64,000 bases of DNA from Phycisphaeraceae bacterium. Its GTDB lineage: Bacteria; Planctomycetota; Phycisphaerae; Phycisphaerales; Phycisphaeraceae. The stretch covers positions 1-64,000 of the forward strand of contig JADZCD010000036.1 of assembly GCA_020851735.1 (NCBI GenBank), read 5' to 3'. The position numbers were made by a program, and so were the translations under genes. The notes below the pieces were generated by a model, which did not search any database, was not told where the DNA came from, and was given only the letters and a program-made list of their open reading frames with translations. Of this stretch, positions 54,277-62,902 are shown piece after piece. Each line of letters begins with the position of its first letter. Position 1 is the first letter of the stretch.

Positions 54277-55278
54277 TTAATCGTTGGCTTGAATCTGTTG
54301 AGCCAGTTGGCTGGGTTTCCCGCCGGCGGTGGCAAGCGGATACGCCGCAGCGCCCAGAAGTCCAAAGCACATCGAGCGAACCCGATAAAGCAGTCCTAGG
54401 CTCAAGCCCGCCGCCTGCGGCACGCCCACGCGCCCGAGCACCGCATAGTATGCCCATTCCTGCAGCCCGATGCCTCCTAAGGAAATAGGGATCATGAAAA
54501 CCACCATCATGACGGGCACCGCGGTGAACATGCTGGCCAGCGGCGGATGGTGGCCGAAGGTCAGGCAGCCGGTGAATGTGATAAACACCGAGTTGATGTA
54601 AAAAAGAACCGAATAGAACAACGCCCAGGCGATTTCCCGGGGGTGACGCCCGTAGTTCTGCACGGAGACCTGCACCTTGCGGGCTTTATTGAGCACCTTC
54701 TGGATGGGCCCGTAGCGATTGATCTTTTGCAGCAGATTCAACGGTGCGGAATAGAAAATGATGACGCTGATGCCCAGGAATCCGCACACGGCAAACGCCA
54801 AGGCCCCCAGCACCGGCCAATTGTTGCGAAACCGGCTGTCGAAGGTCACAGCCCCCAACGCAAAAAGCACCAGGATCGCCAGGCCCGTGTAACGTTCGAT
54901 GAACACCGAGGCCATCGCCTCGGCTTTGCGTCCCTCGGCCCGGCCCAGCTCCCAGCCGCGCACCACGTCGCCGCCGACGTTGGTGGGCATGATGTGGTTG
55001 AACAGATACCCTACCAGGTAGAGCAGGAAGAGCTTCCCCAGTCCGGTCTGGAAGTGGAACGGGCGGCAGAGGATCTGCCATTTTCGGGCGCTGATTAACG
55101 TGGCCAGAACCGCCAGCGACAGGTGGATGGCCAGGAAGCGCAAGTCCGCCCCTTGAATCGTCTCCCACAAGGGCTCCCACCCGACCTTGCGAAAAACGTA
55201 GACCAGCAGCATCGCGCTCACGCCGGCCTTCAGCAACAGGCTCAGCTTGCGGCGGCGGGGCTTGGGGGCTTCATTCAT
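54277..55278 (-). CDS. Flippase-like membrane protein (lysylphosphatidylglycerol synthase TM family)
   Basis: A 333-residue protein with about eight membrane helices and the family signatures KWQILCRPFHF, YLVGYLFNHIMPTNVGGDVV and RGWELGRAEGRKAEAMASVF. Proteins of this UPF0104/AglD-like group move or flip lipid-linked substrates. The substrate is not readable. The gene overlaps the upstream acyltransferase gene by 4 nt and ends the minus-strand glycan cluster, 38 nt from the convergent hypB stop. Confidence 0.9.
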   Translation of the reverse strand: MNEAPKPRRRKLSLLLKAGVSAMLLVYVFRKVGWEPLWETIQGADLRFLAIHLSLAVLATLISARKWQILCRPFHFQTGLGKLFLLYLVGYLFNHIMPTNVGGDVVRGWELGRAEGRKAEAMASVFIERYTGLAILVLFALGAVTFDSRFRNNWPVLGALAFAVCGFLGISVIIFYSAPLNLLQKINRYGPIQKVLNKARKVQVSVQNYGRHPREIAWALFYSVLFYINSVFITFTGCLTFGHHPPLASMFTAVPVMMVVFMIPISLGGIGLQEWAYYAVLGRVGVPQAAGLSLGLLYRVRSMCFGLLGAAAYPLATAGGKPSQLAQQIQAND

Positions 55279-56054
55279 GTGGAAGCAGGTTCCTTAGCAG
55301 GCGGTCCGTCGGTCTTCTCGGCCCGACGATCATACCGACTGTAAAGGATTTTAGCTGGAACGCCGACCGCCACCGCGCCGTCCGGGATGTCGTCCTTGAC
55401 CACCGCCCCGGACCCGATGATGACGTCGCGGCCGATCGTCACCCCGTCCAGCACAATCACCCCGGCGCCCAGCCAGATGCCGTCGCCCAGCGTGATTCCC
55501 TTGGACACTCGTTTTTGCTTGATGATCGGGGTGTCGACGTCCTCAAACGCGTGCGAGCCGGCCAGCAGTTGGCTGCCGGGTCCGATGCTGACGTTCGACC
55601 CGATGTCGATGTGGCTGCGCGACGACAGGTAGCAGGACGGGCCCATGGAAACGTAGTTACCCAGGCGGATGCGGGCCTGATTGCAGCTTAGAATGCAGCC
55701 GCGACCGATCAAGACTTGGTCGCCGACGGTGATTTCAGACTGGTCCCCTTTGGCGTCGATCACAGCCAGATCGTCGACGAGCACGCGCACCCCCAAGTGG
55801 ATCCGCCCCGGCGAGCGAAGGTTCACCCAGCGGCCGATGACGGACTTGCGCCCCATCGAGCCTAAAAGCCAGCGGTAGCAGCGACTGCGCAGGAGATAGC
55901 CCAAGGCGCCGGGCATGCCCGAAAGCACCCCGATAAGCAGTTCATAACGGCACAGGCGCCAGAGCGACCGCCGCCCCACATACATGTCCTGATACTGACG
56001 AAAGGCCGAGGCGGATGAAGCGCCGATTTCCTCGATTAATGGTTGTTCGTTCAT
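55275..56054 (-). CDS. Hexapeptide-repeat acyltransferase
   Basis: A 259-residue left-handed beta-helix acyltransferase. Hexapeptide repeats run from about residue 85 to 235 (for example IGRGCILSCNQARIRLGNYV, VSIGPGSQLLAGSHAF, LGAGVIVLDGVTIGRDVIIG). The His in GSHAFEDVDTP fits the acetyl-CoA site. The N-terminal 80 residues contain a hydrophobic patch (LLIGVLSGMPGALGYLL). Family members O-acetylate sugars or lipopolysaccharide. It is translationally coupled to the flippase-like gene, so a role in surface-glycan decoration is inferred. Confidence 0.9.
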   Translation of the reverse strand: MNEQPLIEEIGASSASAFRQYQDMYVGRRSLWRLCRYELLIGVLSGMPGALGYLLRSRCYRWLLGSMGRKSVIGRWVNLRSPGRIHLGVRVLVDDLAVIDAKGDQSEITVGDQVLIGRGCILSCNQARIRLGNYVSMGPSCYLSSRSHIDIGSNVSIGPGSQLLAGSHAFEDVDTPIIKQKRVSKGITLGDGIWLGAGVIVLDGVTIGRDVIIGSGAVVKDDIPDGAVAVGVPAKILYSRYDRRAEKTDGPPAKEPAST

Positions 56055-56196
56055 GGTTTGTGCTTCTTGTTCCCTGGCCTGAGGGCCTCCTTGACCACCT
56101 GGACTTAACGGTTCCCCACCGTCTTATCTCATCGGCCAACGCATGCCAGGGGATAAACCTTTGGCAGGTAATGCAACCGGAGGTAAAGGGTGGCAG

Positions 56197-58140
56197 TTAC
56201 GCGGAGACTTCCGTCCCGATGCGATCCTTGATCTCTTCCTGCAGGGCCTGGCGATCTTCGCCGTCGATGTACATCCGATGCCACAATTCGACGTTCAGCA
56301 GCATCCACAGCCGCACATGATGATCGACGCGGCTGCCGCGGTGCTCGGCGATCAACTGTTTGATCCGCTCCCCGCGCCACAATCCCTGCCGCACCAGGCT
56401 CGAATGCTGCAGCGATTGCTCGAGAAAATCCCCCAACTCGTGCCGGAACCAGTAGGCCACCGGGAACATGAACCCCTGCTTGGGACGATTGATGATCTGG
56501 GCCGGCAGGTATTTTTCCGCCAACTTGCGGAGAACGTATTTGAGCGTGCGGCCGCGGATCTTCAGCTGGCTGGGCATGCTCGCCATGAACTCCACCAGCT
56601 GATGATCCACCAGCGGGGAGCGCGCTTCCAGCCCGTGGGCCATCGTCATGCGGTCGGTAAGCATCAGCGTGTGTTCAGGCAGGCGGGTCTGATAATCGGC
56701 ATACAACATGCGGTCGATCGGAGACTGCGCCGGGGCTTTGTCGTAAGGCTCAGCGATGACCAGGGAAGAATCCACGGACTCCAGTTCCTGCCAGATGTCC
56801 GCGCCGAACAATTGCTGCTTGTCGTCATGATTAAAGCGGGTAAAGCAGGTGGCCTCGGCGTAGCGGCGCCCCGCGCCGGACACGGTGGAAAGCTGATGGA
56901 GCCAGCGGAGTTTGGCCGGCAGACTCTTGTAGGTGAAGCTGTCCCGCATCTGGTTGAGCAGCGGCCCTAGGATCGCCCGGCGGATGACCACGGGAATATG
57001 GCTGTAGTGCTCGACGTATCTCTGCCCGACGTAACGGTCGAAACCAGCGAACAATTCATCCCCGCCGTCCCCGCCCAGCACCACCTTCACGTGCCGGCTG
57101 GCCAATTCGGCCGCGTGGAACATGCAGGCGGAGATCGGGTCGGAAGGCTCATCCAGGTGCCAGATCATCTTCGGCAGCAGCTCGATCAGGTCGGACTTGA
57201 CGATTTCCTCGATATGCTGCGTGCCGTAGCGCTCCGCCACCACGCGGGCGTAGGGCAATTCGTTAAAGTCCTGTTCCTTAACGCCGACGCTGAAGGTGTT
57301 AAAGCGATCGGTCTGATGACGGGCCATCAGGGCCACCATCATGCTCGAATCCATGCCGCCGCTTAGAAAAGCCCCCACCGGCACGTCGGAGATCAGGTGC
57401 GCATGGACCGTTTGGCTTAAACGGTCATCGAGGACTTTCAGCAGGCTGTCCTCGTCAAGGTGCAGCTTGTCCTGAAAGGACATGTTCCAATAGCGATGGA
57501 TGTGGATCTTGCCTTCGGCGAAGGTCAGATAGTGAGCGGGGGGCAGCTTTTGAATGCCCCGAATCATCGTCCCCGGCGGCGGGATGAAGCGCAAGGAAAG
57601 GTAATGGTGCAGCGAAGTGACGTCCATCTGCCGCGCCACGCCGTCCGCCGCGAGGATGCCCTTAAGTTCCGAGGCAAATATCAGTTCGCCGCCGGCGTGG
57701 CGATAGAAAAGCGGCTTCTGCCCGATGTGGTCGCGGGCAAGAAGGAGTTTTTTCCGCGCCTGGTCCCAGATCGCGAAGGCGAACATGCCCACTAATTTCT
57801 GCACGCACTTGTCGCCGAGCTCTTCATAAAGATGGACGATGACTTCGGTGTCGGTGTGGGTCTTAAAGACGTGGCCCTTATCCTGCAGCATCCGCCGCAG
57901 ATCAGGGTAGTTGTAAATCTCGCCGTTAAAGACGATCCAGATCGACCCATCCTCGTTGGTCAGGGGCTGGTGCCCGCCAGACAGGTCGATGATGCTCAGC
58001 CTCCGGTGGCCTAGGCCGACCGGGCCAGCCACAAAATAGCCTTCGTCATCGGGACCCCGATGGGCGATGCTGCGGCACATGGCTTCCAGCTCTTTCCGCT
58101 GGGCGCCAGCCTTTCGATAAATACCGCAAATTCCACACAT
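56197..58140 (-). CDS. asnB: Asparagine synthase (glutamine-hydrolysing)
   Basis: The ATG at 58140 gives 647 residues starting MCGICGIYRKAG, so after Met removal Cys2 is the amidotransferase nucleophile. The N-terminal glutaminase half (HRGPDDEG, NGEIYNYPDL) is complete. The ATP-pyrophosphatase half has SGGMDSSMMVALMARH, GDGGDELFAGFDRYV and MTMAHGLEARSPLVDHQLVE. AGGA precedes the ATG. Cluster context (methyltransferase, epimerase, acyltransferase) suggests amidation of a surface polymer, as seen for exosortase-linked asnB homologues, rather than asparagine supply. That role is inferred. Confidence 0.92.
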   Translation of the reverse strand: MCGICGIYRKAGAQRKELEAMCRSIAHRGPDDEGYFVAGPVGLGHRRLSIIDLSGGHQPLTNEDGSIWIVFNGEIYNYPDLRRMLQDKGHVFKTHTDTEVIVHLYEELGDKCVQKLVGMFAFAIWDQARKKLLLARDHIGQKPLFYRHAGGELIFASELKGILAADGVARQMDVTSLHHYLSLRFIPPPGTMIRGIQKLPPAHYLTFAEGKIHIHRYWNMSFQDKLHLDEDSLLKVLDDRLSQTVHAHLISDVPVGAFLSGGMDSSMMVALMARHQTDRFNTFSVGVKEQDFNELPYARVVAERYGTQHIEEIVKSDLIELLPKMIWHLDEPSDPISACMFHAAELASRHVKVVLGGDGGDELFAGFDRYVGQRYVEHYSHIPVVIRRAILGPLLNQMRDSFTYKSLPAKLRWLHQLSTVSGAGRRYAEATCFTRFNHDDKQQLFGADIWQELESVDSSLVIAEPYDKAPAQSPIDRMLYADYQTRLPEHTLMLTDRMTMAHGLEARSPLVDHQLVEFMASMPSQLKIRGRTLKYVLRKLAEKYLPAQIINRPKQGFMFPVAYWFRHELGDFLEQSLQHSSLVRQGLWRGERIKQLIAEHRGSRVDHHVRLWMLLNVELWHRMYIDGEDRQALQEEIKDRIGTEVSA

Positions 58141-58194
58141 AATTCCTATCCCATCCGCCCCGTGACCCAACAGCCTTATGCAAGCGTCTTAATC

Positions 58195-59193
58195 TTAGCC
58201 CGCCTGCAGCCACGAAGCGGTGGCTTTTATCCCCTGGGCAAAAGAAAAATGGGGGGTAAATCCCAGTAAACGGTCCGCCTTGCCTATGTTAAAGGCATTG
58301 TTGGTGTCAAAGAACTCCAAAGCCCTCCTGGAGATGGGCGGTTCCTTACCCAGAATGCCACAAAGAGCTTCCGCCGTGATCGCCAGCCCCAGGCCCACCA
58401 CATAGGGAATACGGATTTTCGGATATGAAAGTCCTAGAACCTGGCAATATTCTTCGACCAGTTGGCGGGTGGAGATGGGCTGAGGCCCAGCGATGATAAA
58501 GGTCTCGCCGACAGCCTGGGGATGCTCCGCGGCCAGTTTCATCGCGGCCACCAGGTCGTCGATGTAAAGCGGATGGCGTAGATTGTCCCCTCGGCCGATC
58601 ATGATAAAACGCCCCTTGCGCAGGGCGCGATAGAGCTTGGCCGTACGCGGACAACCGGGCCCAAACACCCACGCGGGACGGATGACCGCCACCTCCAGGC
58701 CAAGCTCCTTGCCCAATTGCAGAGCCTGGATTTCTCCTTCAAGTTTCGTGATGCCGTAAATCGACTGCGGCTCCTTGGGGGCCTCCTCGTCCGCGGGCCA
58801 GGTTTTAAGATTCCCGTAAATGCCCACCGAGCTGACGTGCACAAACCGCCGCACGCCGGCAGCACGCGCCGCGGTAAGCAACGGCTTTAAACTGTGAACG
58901 TTGATGTCGCGATAGGCGGAATCAGGCAGACTTTTTTGCAGGTGGGCAGCCGCTAAATGGTAAACAACTTTGGCGCCCTGCAGGACCGGCTGCATAAGCG
59001 CGGAATCGCGGAAATCGCCCTGCACAATCTCGAAGACGCCCTTGGACGCGGATGGGCTGGCGTGAAAATGCAGATCCACGCCGATCACGCGCCACTTTGG
59101 CTGACCGCTCGCGGTTTCTTCAGCCAGGTGTTCAGCGAGGTGTCGGCCGATAAAACCTCCGGCACCGGTGACAACAACCTTCGGGGGGCTCAT
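58195..59193 (-). CDS. NAD-dependent nucleotide-sugar epimerase/dehydratase
   Basis: An extended SDR of 332 residues with the Rossmann motif VVVTGAGGFIGRHLAEHLAE, VVYHLAAAHLQ, VHVSSVGIYG and YGITKLEGE (YxxxK). It includes a nucleotide-sugar-type C-terminal region (HPLYIDDLVAAMKLAAEHPQ). Exact activity, such as epimerase, reductase or dehydratase, cannot be decided. Its ATG overlaps the methyltransferase stop (ATGA at 59190-59193), so both belong to one operon. Confidence 0.92.
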   Translation of the reverse strand: MSPPKVVVTGAGGFIGRHLAEHLAEETASGQPKWRVIGVDLHFHASPSASKGVFEIVQGDFRDSALMQPVLQGAKVVYHLAAAHLQKSLPDSAYRDINVHSLKPLLTAARAAGVRRFVHVSSVGIYGNLKTWPADEEAPKEPQSIYGITKLEGEIQALQLGKELGLEVAVIRPAWVFGPGCPRTAKLYRALRKGRFIMIGRGDNLRHPLYIDDLVAAMKLAAEHPQAVGETFIIAGPQPISTRQLVEEYCQVLGLSYPKIRIPYVVGLGLAITAEALCGILGKEPPISRRALEFFDTNNAFNIGKADRLLGFTPHFSFAQGIKATASWLQAG

Positions 59194-60002
59194 TCCGGTG
59201 GTCTCCGACTATTGACGACGGTCACGTAGCCTGCGGTGAAAAACAACAGCAGGTCCAGACGCGACCACAGCCAGACAAAGGGGAAGATCAGGGCGTACAT
59301 GCGGTAAGCCTTGGCGACGGATTTAAGCTGGGCGGACGTGGCCGGCGCGATGGTGCCCTGCTCCACCGGGGTCTGGCTGCGCCTGGCCAGTTTCTTCACG
59401 TACGCATAGTTGATGCCCAGTTCCGCCGCCTCGGTGAAAAAGCGGGAAAACGTCCGTGCGCCCGTCGGGTGCAATTGGCTGCGCACAAGGACGTCCTTGA
59501 GTTCCGCGGGCGTGAAACCGTCGCGGACGTGCCCGTAGTGTTCCTTGGTCATGCCCAGTTTCTGCTTGATGCGGTTGGCCAATTTACGCTGGTCGCCGCC
59601 GGGCGTGGTGATGAGGATCTGCCCGCCGGGACGGGTGATGCGGCGCAATTCCGCCGTGAGTGCCAGGGGATCTTTGACGTGCTCGTGGGCGTCGATGACG
59701 ACCACGCGGTCAAACTGCGCGTCGGAAAAACCCAGGTTGTCCACCTTGCCGTGATGGACGGGTTGGCCAAGGAGTTCGGACATCTCCTTGATGCTCTTCT
59801 CTTCCAAGTCCGCCCAGGACCACTGCCCGCCCAGTTCACGCAGATGCCAGTTCATGGCCCCGTTGTTGTCGCCGCAGGTCACCAGCAGGCAGCGTTCCTG
59901 GCTCTGGATCGGTCCGAGCAGTCGTGAAAGCACGCTCAGTCGCTGGCGCTTTTTGAGCGTCTTCTGGAACATCCGCAATTGCCAGGGTGATTGCCGATTC
60001 AT
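59190..60002 (-). CDS. SAM-dependent methyltransferase
   Basis: A class I methyltransferase of 270 residues from the ATG at 60002 (MNRQSPWQLRMFQKTLKKRQ). The SAM-binding loop is CLLVTCGDNNGAMNWHLREL, followed by FSDAQFDRVVVIDAHEHVKD and LRRITRPGGQILITTPGG, as in Methyltransf_11 enzymes. The C-terminus has a hydrophobic stretch (YALIFPFVWLWSRLDLLLFF), suggesting membrane attachment. The frame continues upstream but carries no family similarity there. Confidence 0.9.
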   Translation of the reverse strand: MNRQSPWQLRMFQKTLKKRQRLSVLSRLLGPIQSQERCLLVTCGDNNGAMNWHLRELGGQWSWADLEEKSIKEMSELLGQPVHHGKVDNLGFSDAQFDRVVVIDAHEHVKDPLALTAELRRITRPGGQILITTPGGDQRKLANRIKQKLGMTKEHYGHVRDGFTPAELKDVLVRSQLHPTGARTFSRFFTEAAELGINYAYVKKLARRSQTPVEQGTIAPATSAQLKSVAKAYRMYALIFPFVWLWSRLDLLLFFTAGYVTVVNSRRPPE

Positions 60003-60045
60003 TGGTGTATTCCTCTTCCCGTCGCGGTGCAAGCATAACGTCAGA

Positions 60046-61389
60046 TCAAGGCTGGAGCGATGATCCGTCCTGGTTCCCGGCCGACCCCGTGCTCTCCAAT
60101 TGCCCACGCCAGCGCCGGAGCCTATCCGCCATGTGGCCTGTGGCCCGCGCGTTGCCGACGACAATGCCCAAGTTCCCAAAGCTGGAAAGATAATGCGTGA
60201 AGCCTTCCAGCGTCCAGTCTTCTTTGACGCCGGGGATCGCTTGATAAAGCTGGTCACGCGTCGCCACCAGGTTCTCATGCTCTAAGCCAAAGCGGACGAA
60301 CAGGACCGGCGGATGCGTGGAGTCAATCTGTCCAGCCAAGACGAGATTATCGTAATAACGCCCGCGGATCTCCTGGACCTTTTCACGGGACAGGGATCCG
60401 GACGGCAGTCGACGATCCGCATGAAAACGCCCGTACCAGTATTCGTCGCGGGAGGAATCCTTCAGGCCCGCCCCGCACAGCACAGCTCCATCGACCTTAG
60501 CGCCGGCGACCAGGAGACGCAGCACGTCCGTGCAGCCCATGGAATGGCCGACGACAATGATTCCGCCCACATTGGGCTGCTTGGACAACCACTGCACCGC
60601 CGCCGTGGCGGTAGGCAAGGGGTCCCATTGTTCGCCAGGCGCGTCCAATGCTGGCGTCGGGCTTTGACCGTAGCCGGGGTGATCAACGCTCAACACGACA
60701 AAACCCGCCTCCAACAAGGCTCTGCGCATGGCGATCGCGGCCGGTTGATGGGCGCCGTCGGAGTTGGCGCCGTGGAAGAACACCGCGCCCCAGGTCGGCC
60801 GGTCCGCGTCGGACTCAACCGCGTGATCCAGCCAGGCGACGGAACCGGTGGCCAGCACAACCTTGTGGGCCTCAAACGGTGCGGTGATGGTCAGATAAGC
60901 GATTCGGCACAAAGGTCTGCGAACAATGAAACCGGCCAATCCCGCCTGCGTGCCGACCAGCGTCAGGGCCAGAACGCTCACGGCTATGGCCGACCAGACG
61001 CGGGCCCTGGCGGAAAACTTCGTGGCCAGCTGGTCCAACCATCGGCCGCCGCCCAAGATCAGCGCCAGCGCGATCAGAAATCCCCCGAGCGATAGCGACG
61101 GCACCGACGCTTCCGCGATCGCCACGAATGCCGCCACGTCAGCCCAAAGCTTAAGAAAGGGGCGATCCCCAACGCCAAAAAAGCTGATCAAGGCAGCCCC
61201 TAGGCCGACCAAAAGCAGCAGCCAAAGCGGTGTCCAGGCCCCAACTGCCCCGGCCGCCGCCCATGCCGCGACGGCGCACATGACCCACCCTAAGACGCGA
61301 ATCGCCGCAGGCGCGGGCCGCTGCCGCGCCCCCGCTCCCGCCGCACGCAGTATCAGTCCGATGCATCCTAGAATCAGATTGGTGAGCAA
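60046..61389 (-). CDS. Membrane-anchored alpha/beta hydrolase
   Basis: A 447-residue protein with about four or five N-terminal membrane segments (residues 1-155) and a C-terminal alpha/beta hydrolase domain. The nucleophile elbow is VVGHSMGCTDVLRL, with an oxyanion patch at VFFHGANSDGAH. The likely catalytic His is in GFTHYLSSFG, and an Asp or Glu partner is not obvious. In context it may act on a lipid or glycan of the envelope. Substrate unknown. It sits between glpD-like and methyltransferase genes on the same strand. Confidence 0.88.
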   Translation of the reverse strand: MLTNLILGCIGLILRAAGAGARQRPAPAAIRVLGWVMCAVAAWAAAGAVGAWTPLWLLLLVGLGAALISFFGVGDRPFLKLWADVAAFVAIAEASVPSLSLGGFLIALALILGGGRWLDQLATKFSARARVWSAIAVSVLALTLVGTQAGLAGFIVRRPLCRIAYLTITAPFEAHKVVLATGSVAWLDHAVESDADRPTWGAVFFHGANSDGAHQPAAIAMRRALLEAGFVVLSVDHPGYGQSPTPALDAPGEQWDPLPTATAAVQWLSKQPNVGGIIVVGHSMGCTDVLRLLVAGAKVDGAVLCGAGLKDSSRDEYWYGRFHADRRLPSGSLSREKVQEIRGRYYDNLVLAGQIDSTHPPVLFVRFGLEHENLVATRDQLYQAIPGVKEDWTLEGFTHYLSSFGNLGIVVGNARATGHMADRLRRWRGQLESTGSAGNQDGSSLQP

Positions 61390-61450
61390 TGTCTGGGCTC
61401 CACGGTGTCAACGGTTCCTTGCCGATTCCCCATCGCTTGTCCTGATGAAC

Positions 61451-62902
61451 CTAGTCCCTGAGTATGGTACGCACGCGGCTGAGCACCGCCTCCGCCTGGC
61501 GTTTGTCCGCTCCCCAGTCGGTGCGGCGGAACACCAGGTCGTCCGCCCGAATCACCGCTTCCTGTCGGGCTAATTGCCGCACGGCCTCGCGCGTCCCCAG
61601 CGAAAGATTGTCCTCCAAAATCGGCCGCGGATCGACAAGATCGAGTCCGGGCATAACCTCGTCTCCCTGCGGTTGAACCGCCGGCCGTCTGGTCAGCCCA
61701 GCCCGCTTCATAATCATCTTCACCGCGCGCTCCGCCACCAGCCGCGCGGTGGTGAATTTTACCCCGCAAACACTCACCAATCCGCGCGGGCCGCCACGCT
61801 CGTGATGGTCGATCGCCACGGGCCGCACCGTGATTTCATCCGACCCCGCCTGCTTGGCGGGCAAAAGCCCGCTGTAAATCCGCATGATCTGGCTGGACTC
61901 AACGTTCCACCCCGGTACCGCCGCGTTAAGGTTGTCCAGCATCGTCTGCACCTGGGCGCCCGTCACCGCCGCGTCAGGGGTGTTGTCTTCCGCCGGCAGG
62001 TGTTCGGTGCCCACCAGCGTCCGCCCGTTCCACGGCAGCGTGAAATAAGTCCGCCCGCCAGGTTCCGCTGATTCAATCGCCAGCGCCGATTGACTAAGCG
62101 GATCGCAATCCAGCAACAGGTTAAAGGCCAGCGAGGGATGAAAAATGCCCGGCTCATCCAGGCCCAGCTGCTTGGCCAGCGGCCGGCTCCACGGCCCGGC
62201 ACAGTTGAGAACCGCCTGGGTCCTGAATGTTCGCTCACAGTCGAAAACACCATCGCGGCAGCGCAACGCCGCGACACCGCCATGCTCGGTCACGACTTCC
62301 TCCGCCGGCATGTAATTAAGCGCTCGCCCCCCCAGCCGGCACGCCCGATGGAGAATCTCCATCAGCACCCGCTGCGAGCAGATCATCTTCCCGTCGTGCC
62401 ACGTGGCTCCGCCCTTAAGATTCTTCTGCCGCACCAGGGGAAATCGTCGGAGTATCTCCCGATTGTTGACCACGCCTCCCGCCGGCAATCGCCAAGCGTC
62501 GGGCAACCCTTGATTGCGATCCCAGGACAATAAGTCATTGGCCCTGACCGCCGCCGCCATGATCCCCGGCCGGCGCAATCCGCGCCCATAGAGCGGCATC
62601 AGGCACGGCAAAGGCTGCACCCACTGCGGAAATTGCCTCAAAAACCACCGCCGCTCGCGCACCGATTCACGCAGACGCACATAGTCCATCTTCTGCAAAT
62701 AACGCAGCCCGCCGTGCACGATCCGCAGCGAATTCCAGCTGGTCGCCCCGCCAAAGTCATCTTTCTCCACCAGCAAAGCCCGCAAACCCGCTTGGCCAGC
62801 CTCCAGCAGGGCGCAAACGCCATAAATGCCGCCCCCGATGATGGTCAGGTCGAAAGTCCATTCCGCAGCTTCCACAGGGTCGCGCCGAATCATACTTTCC
62901 AT
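61451..62902 (-). CDS. GlpD-like FAD-dependent oxidoreductase
   Basis: A 483-residue protein of the glycerol-3-phosphate dehydrogenase family: FAD motif LTIIGGGIYGVCALLEAGQA, VEKDDFGGATSWNSLRIVHG, LRYLQKMDYVRLRESVRER and LVGTEHLPAED. It lacks the long C-terminal domain region of some GlpD enzymes but ends with a C-terminal domain near VRPVAIDHHERGG. It may oxidise glycerol-3-phosphate or, given the cluster, another glycan-related substrate. It overlaps the downstream end of the second asnB-type gene by 13 nt. Confidence 0.88.
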   Translation of the reverse strand: MESMIRRDPVEAAEWTFDLTIIGGGIYGVCALLEAGQAGLRALLVEKDDFGGATSWNSLRIVHGGLRYLQKMDYVRLRESVRERRWFLRQFPQWVQPLPCLMPLYGRGLRRPGIMAAAVRANDLLSWDRNQGLPDAWRLPAGGVVNNREILRRFPLVRQKNLKGGATWHDGKMICSQRVLMEILHRACRLGGRALNYMPAEEVVTEHGGVAALRCRDGVFDCERTFRTQAVLNCAGPWSRPLAKQLGLDEPGIFHPSLAFNLLLDCDPLSQSALAIESAEPGGRTYFTLPWNGRTLVGTEHLPAEDNTPDAAVTGAQVQTMLDNLNAAVPGWNVESSQIMRIYSGLLPAKQAGSDEITVRPVAIDHHERGGPRGLVSVCGVKFTTARLVAERAVKMIMKRAGLTRRPAVQPQGDEVMPGLDLVDPRPILEDNLSLGTREAVRQLARQEAVIRADDLVFRRTDWGADKRQAEAVLSRVRTILRD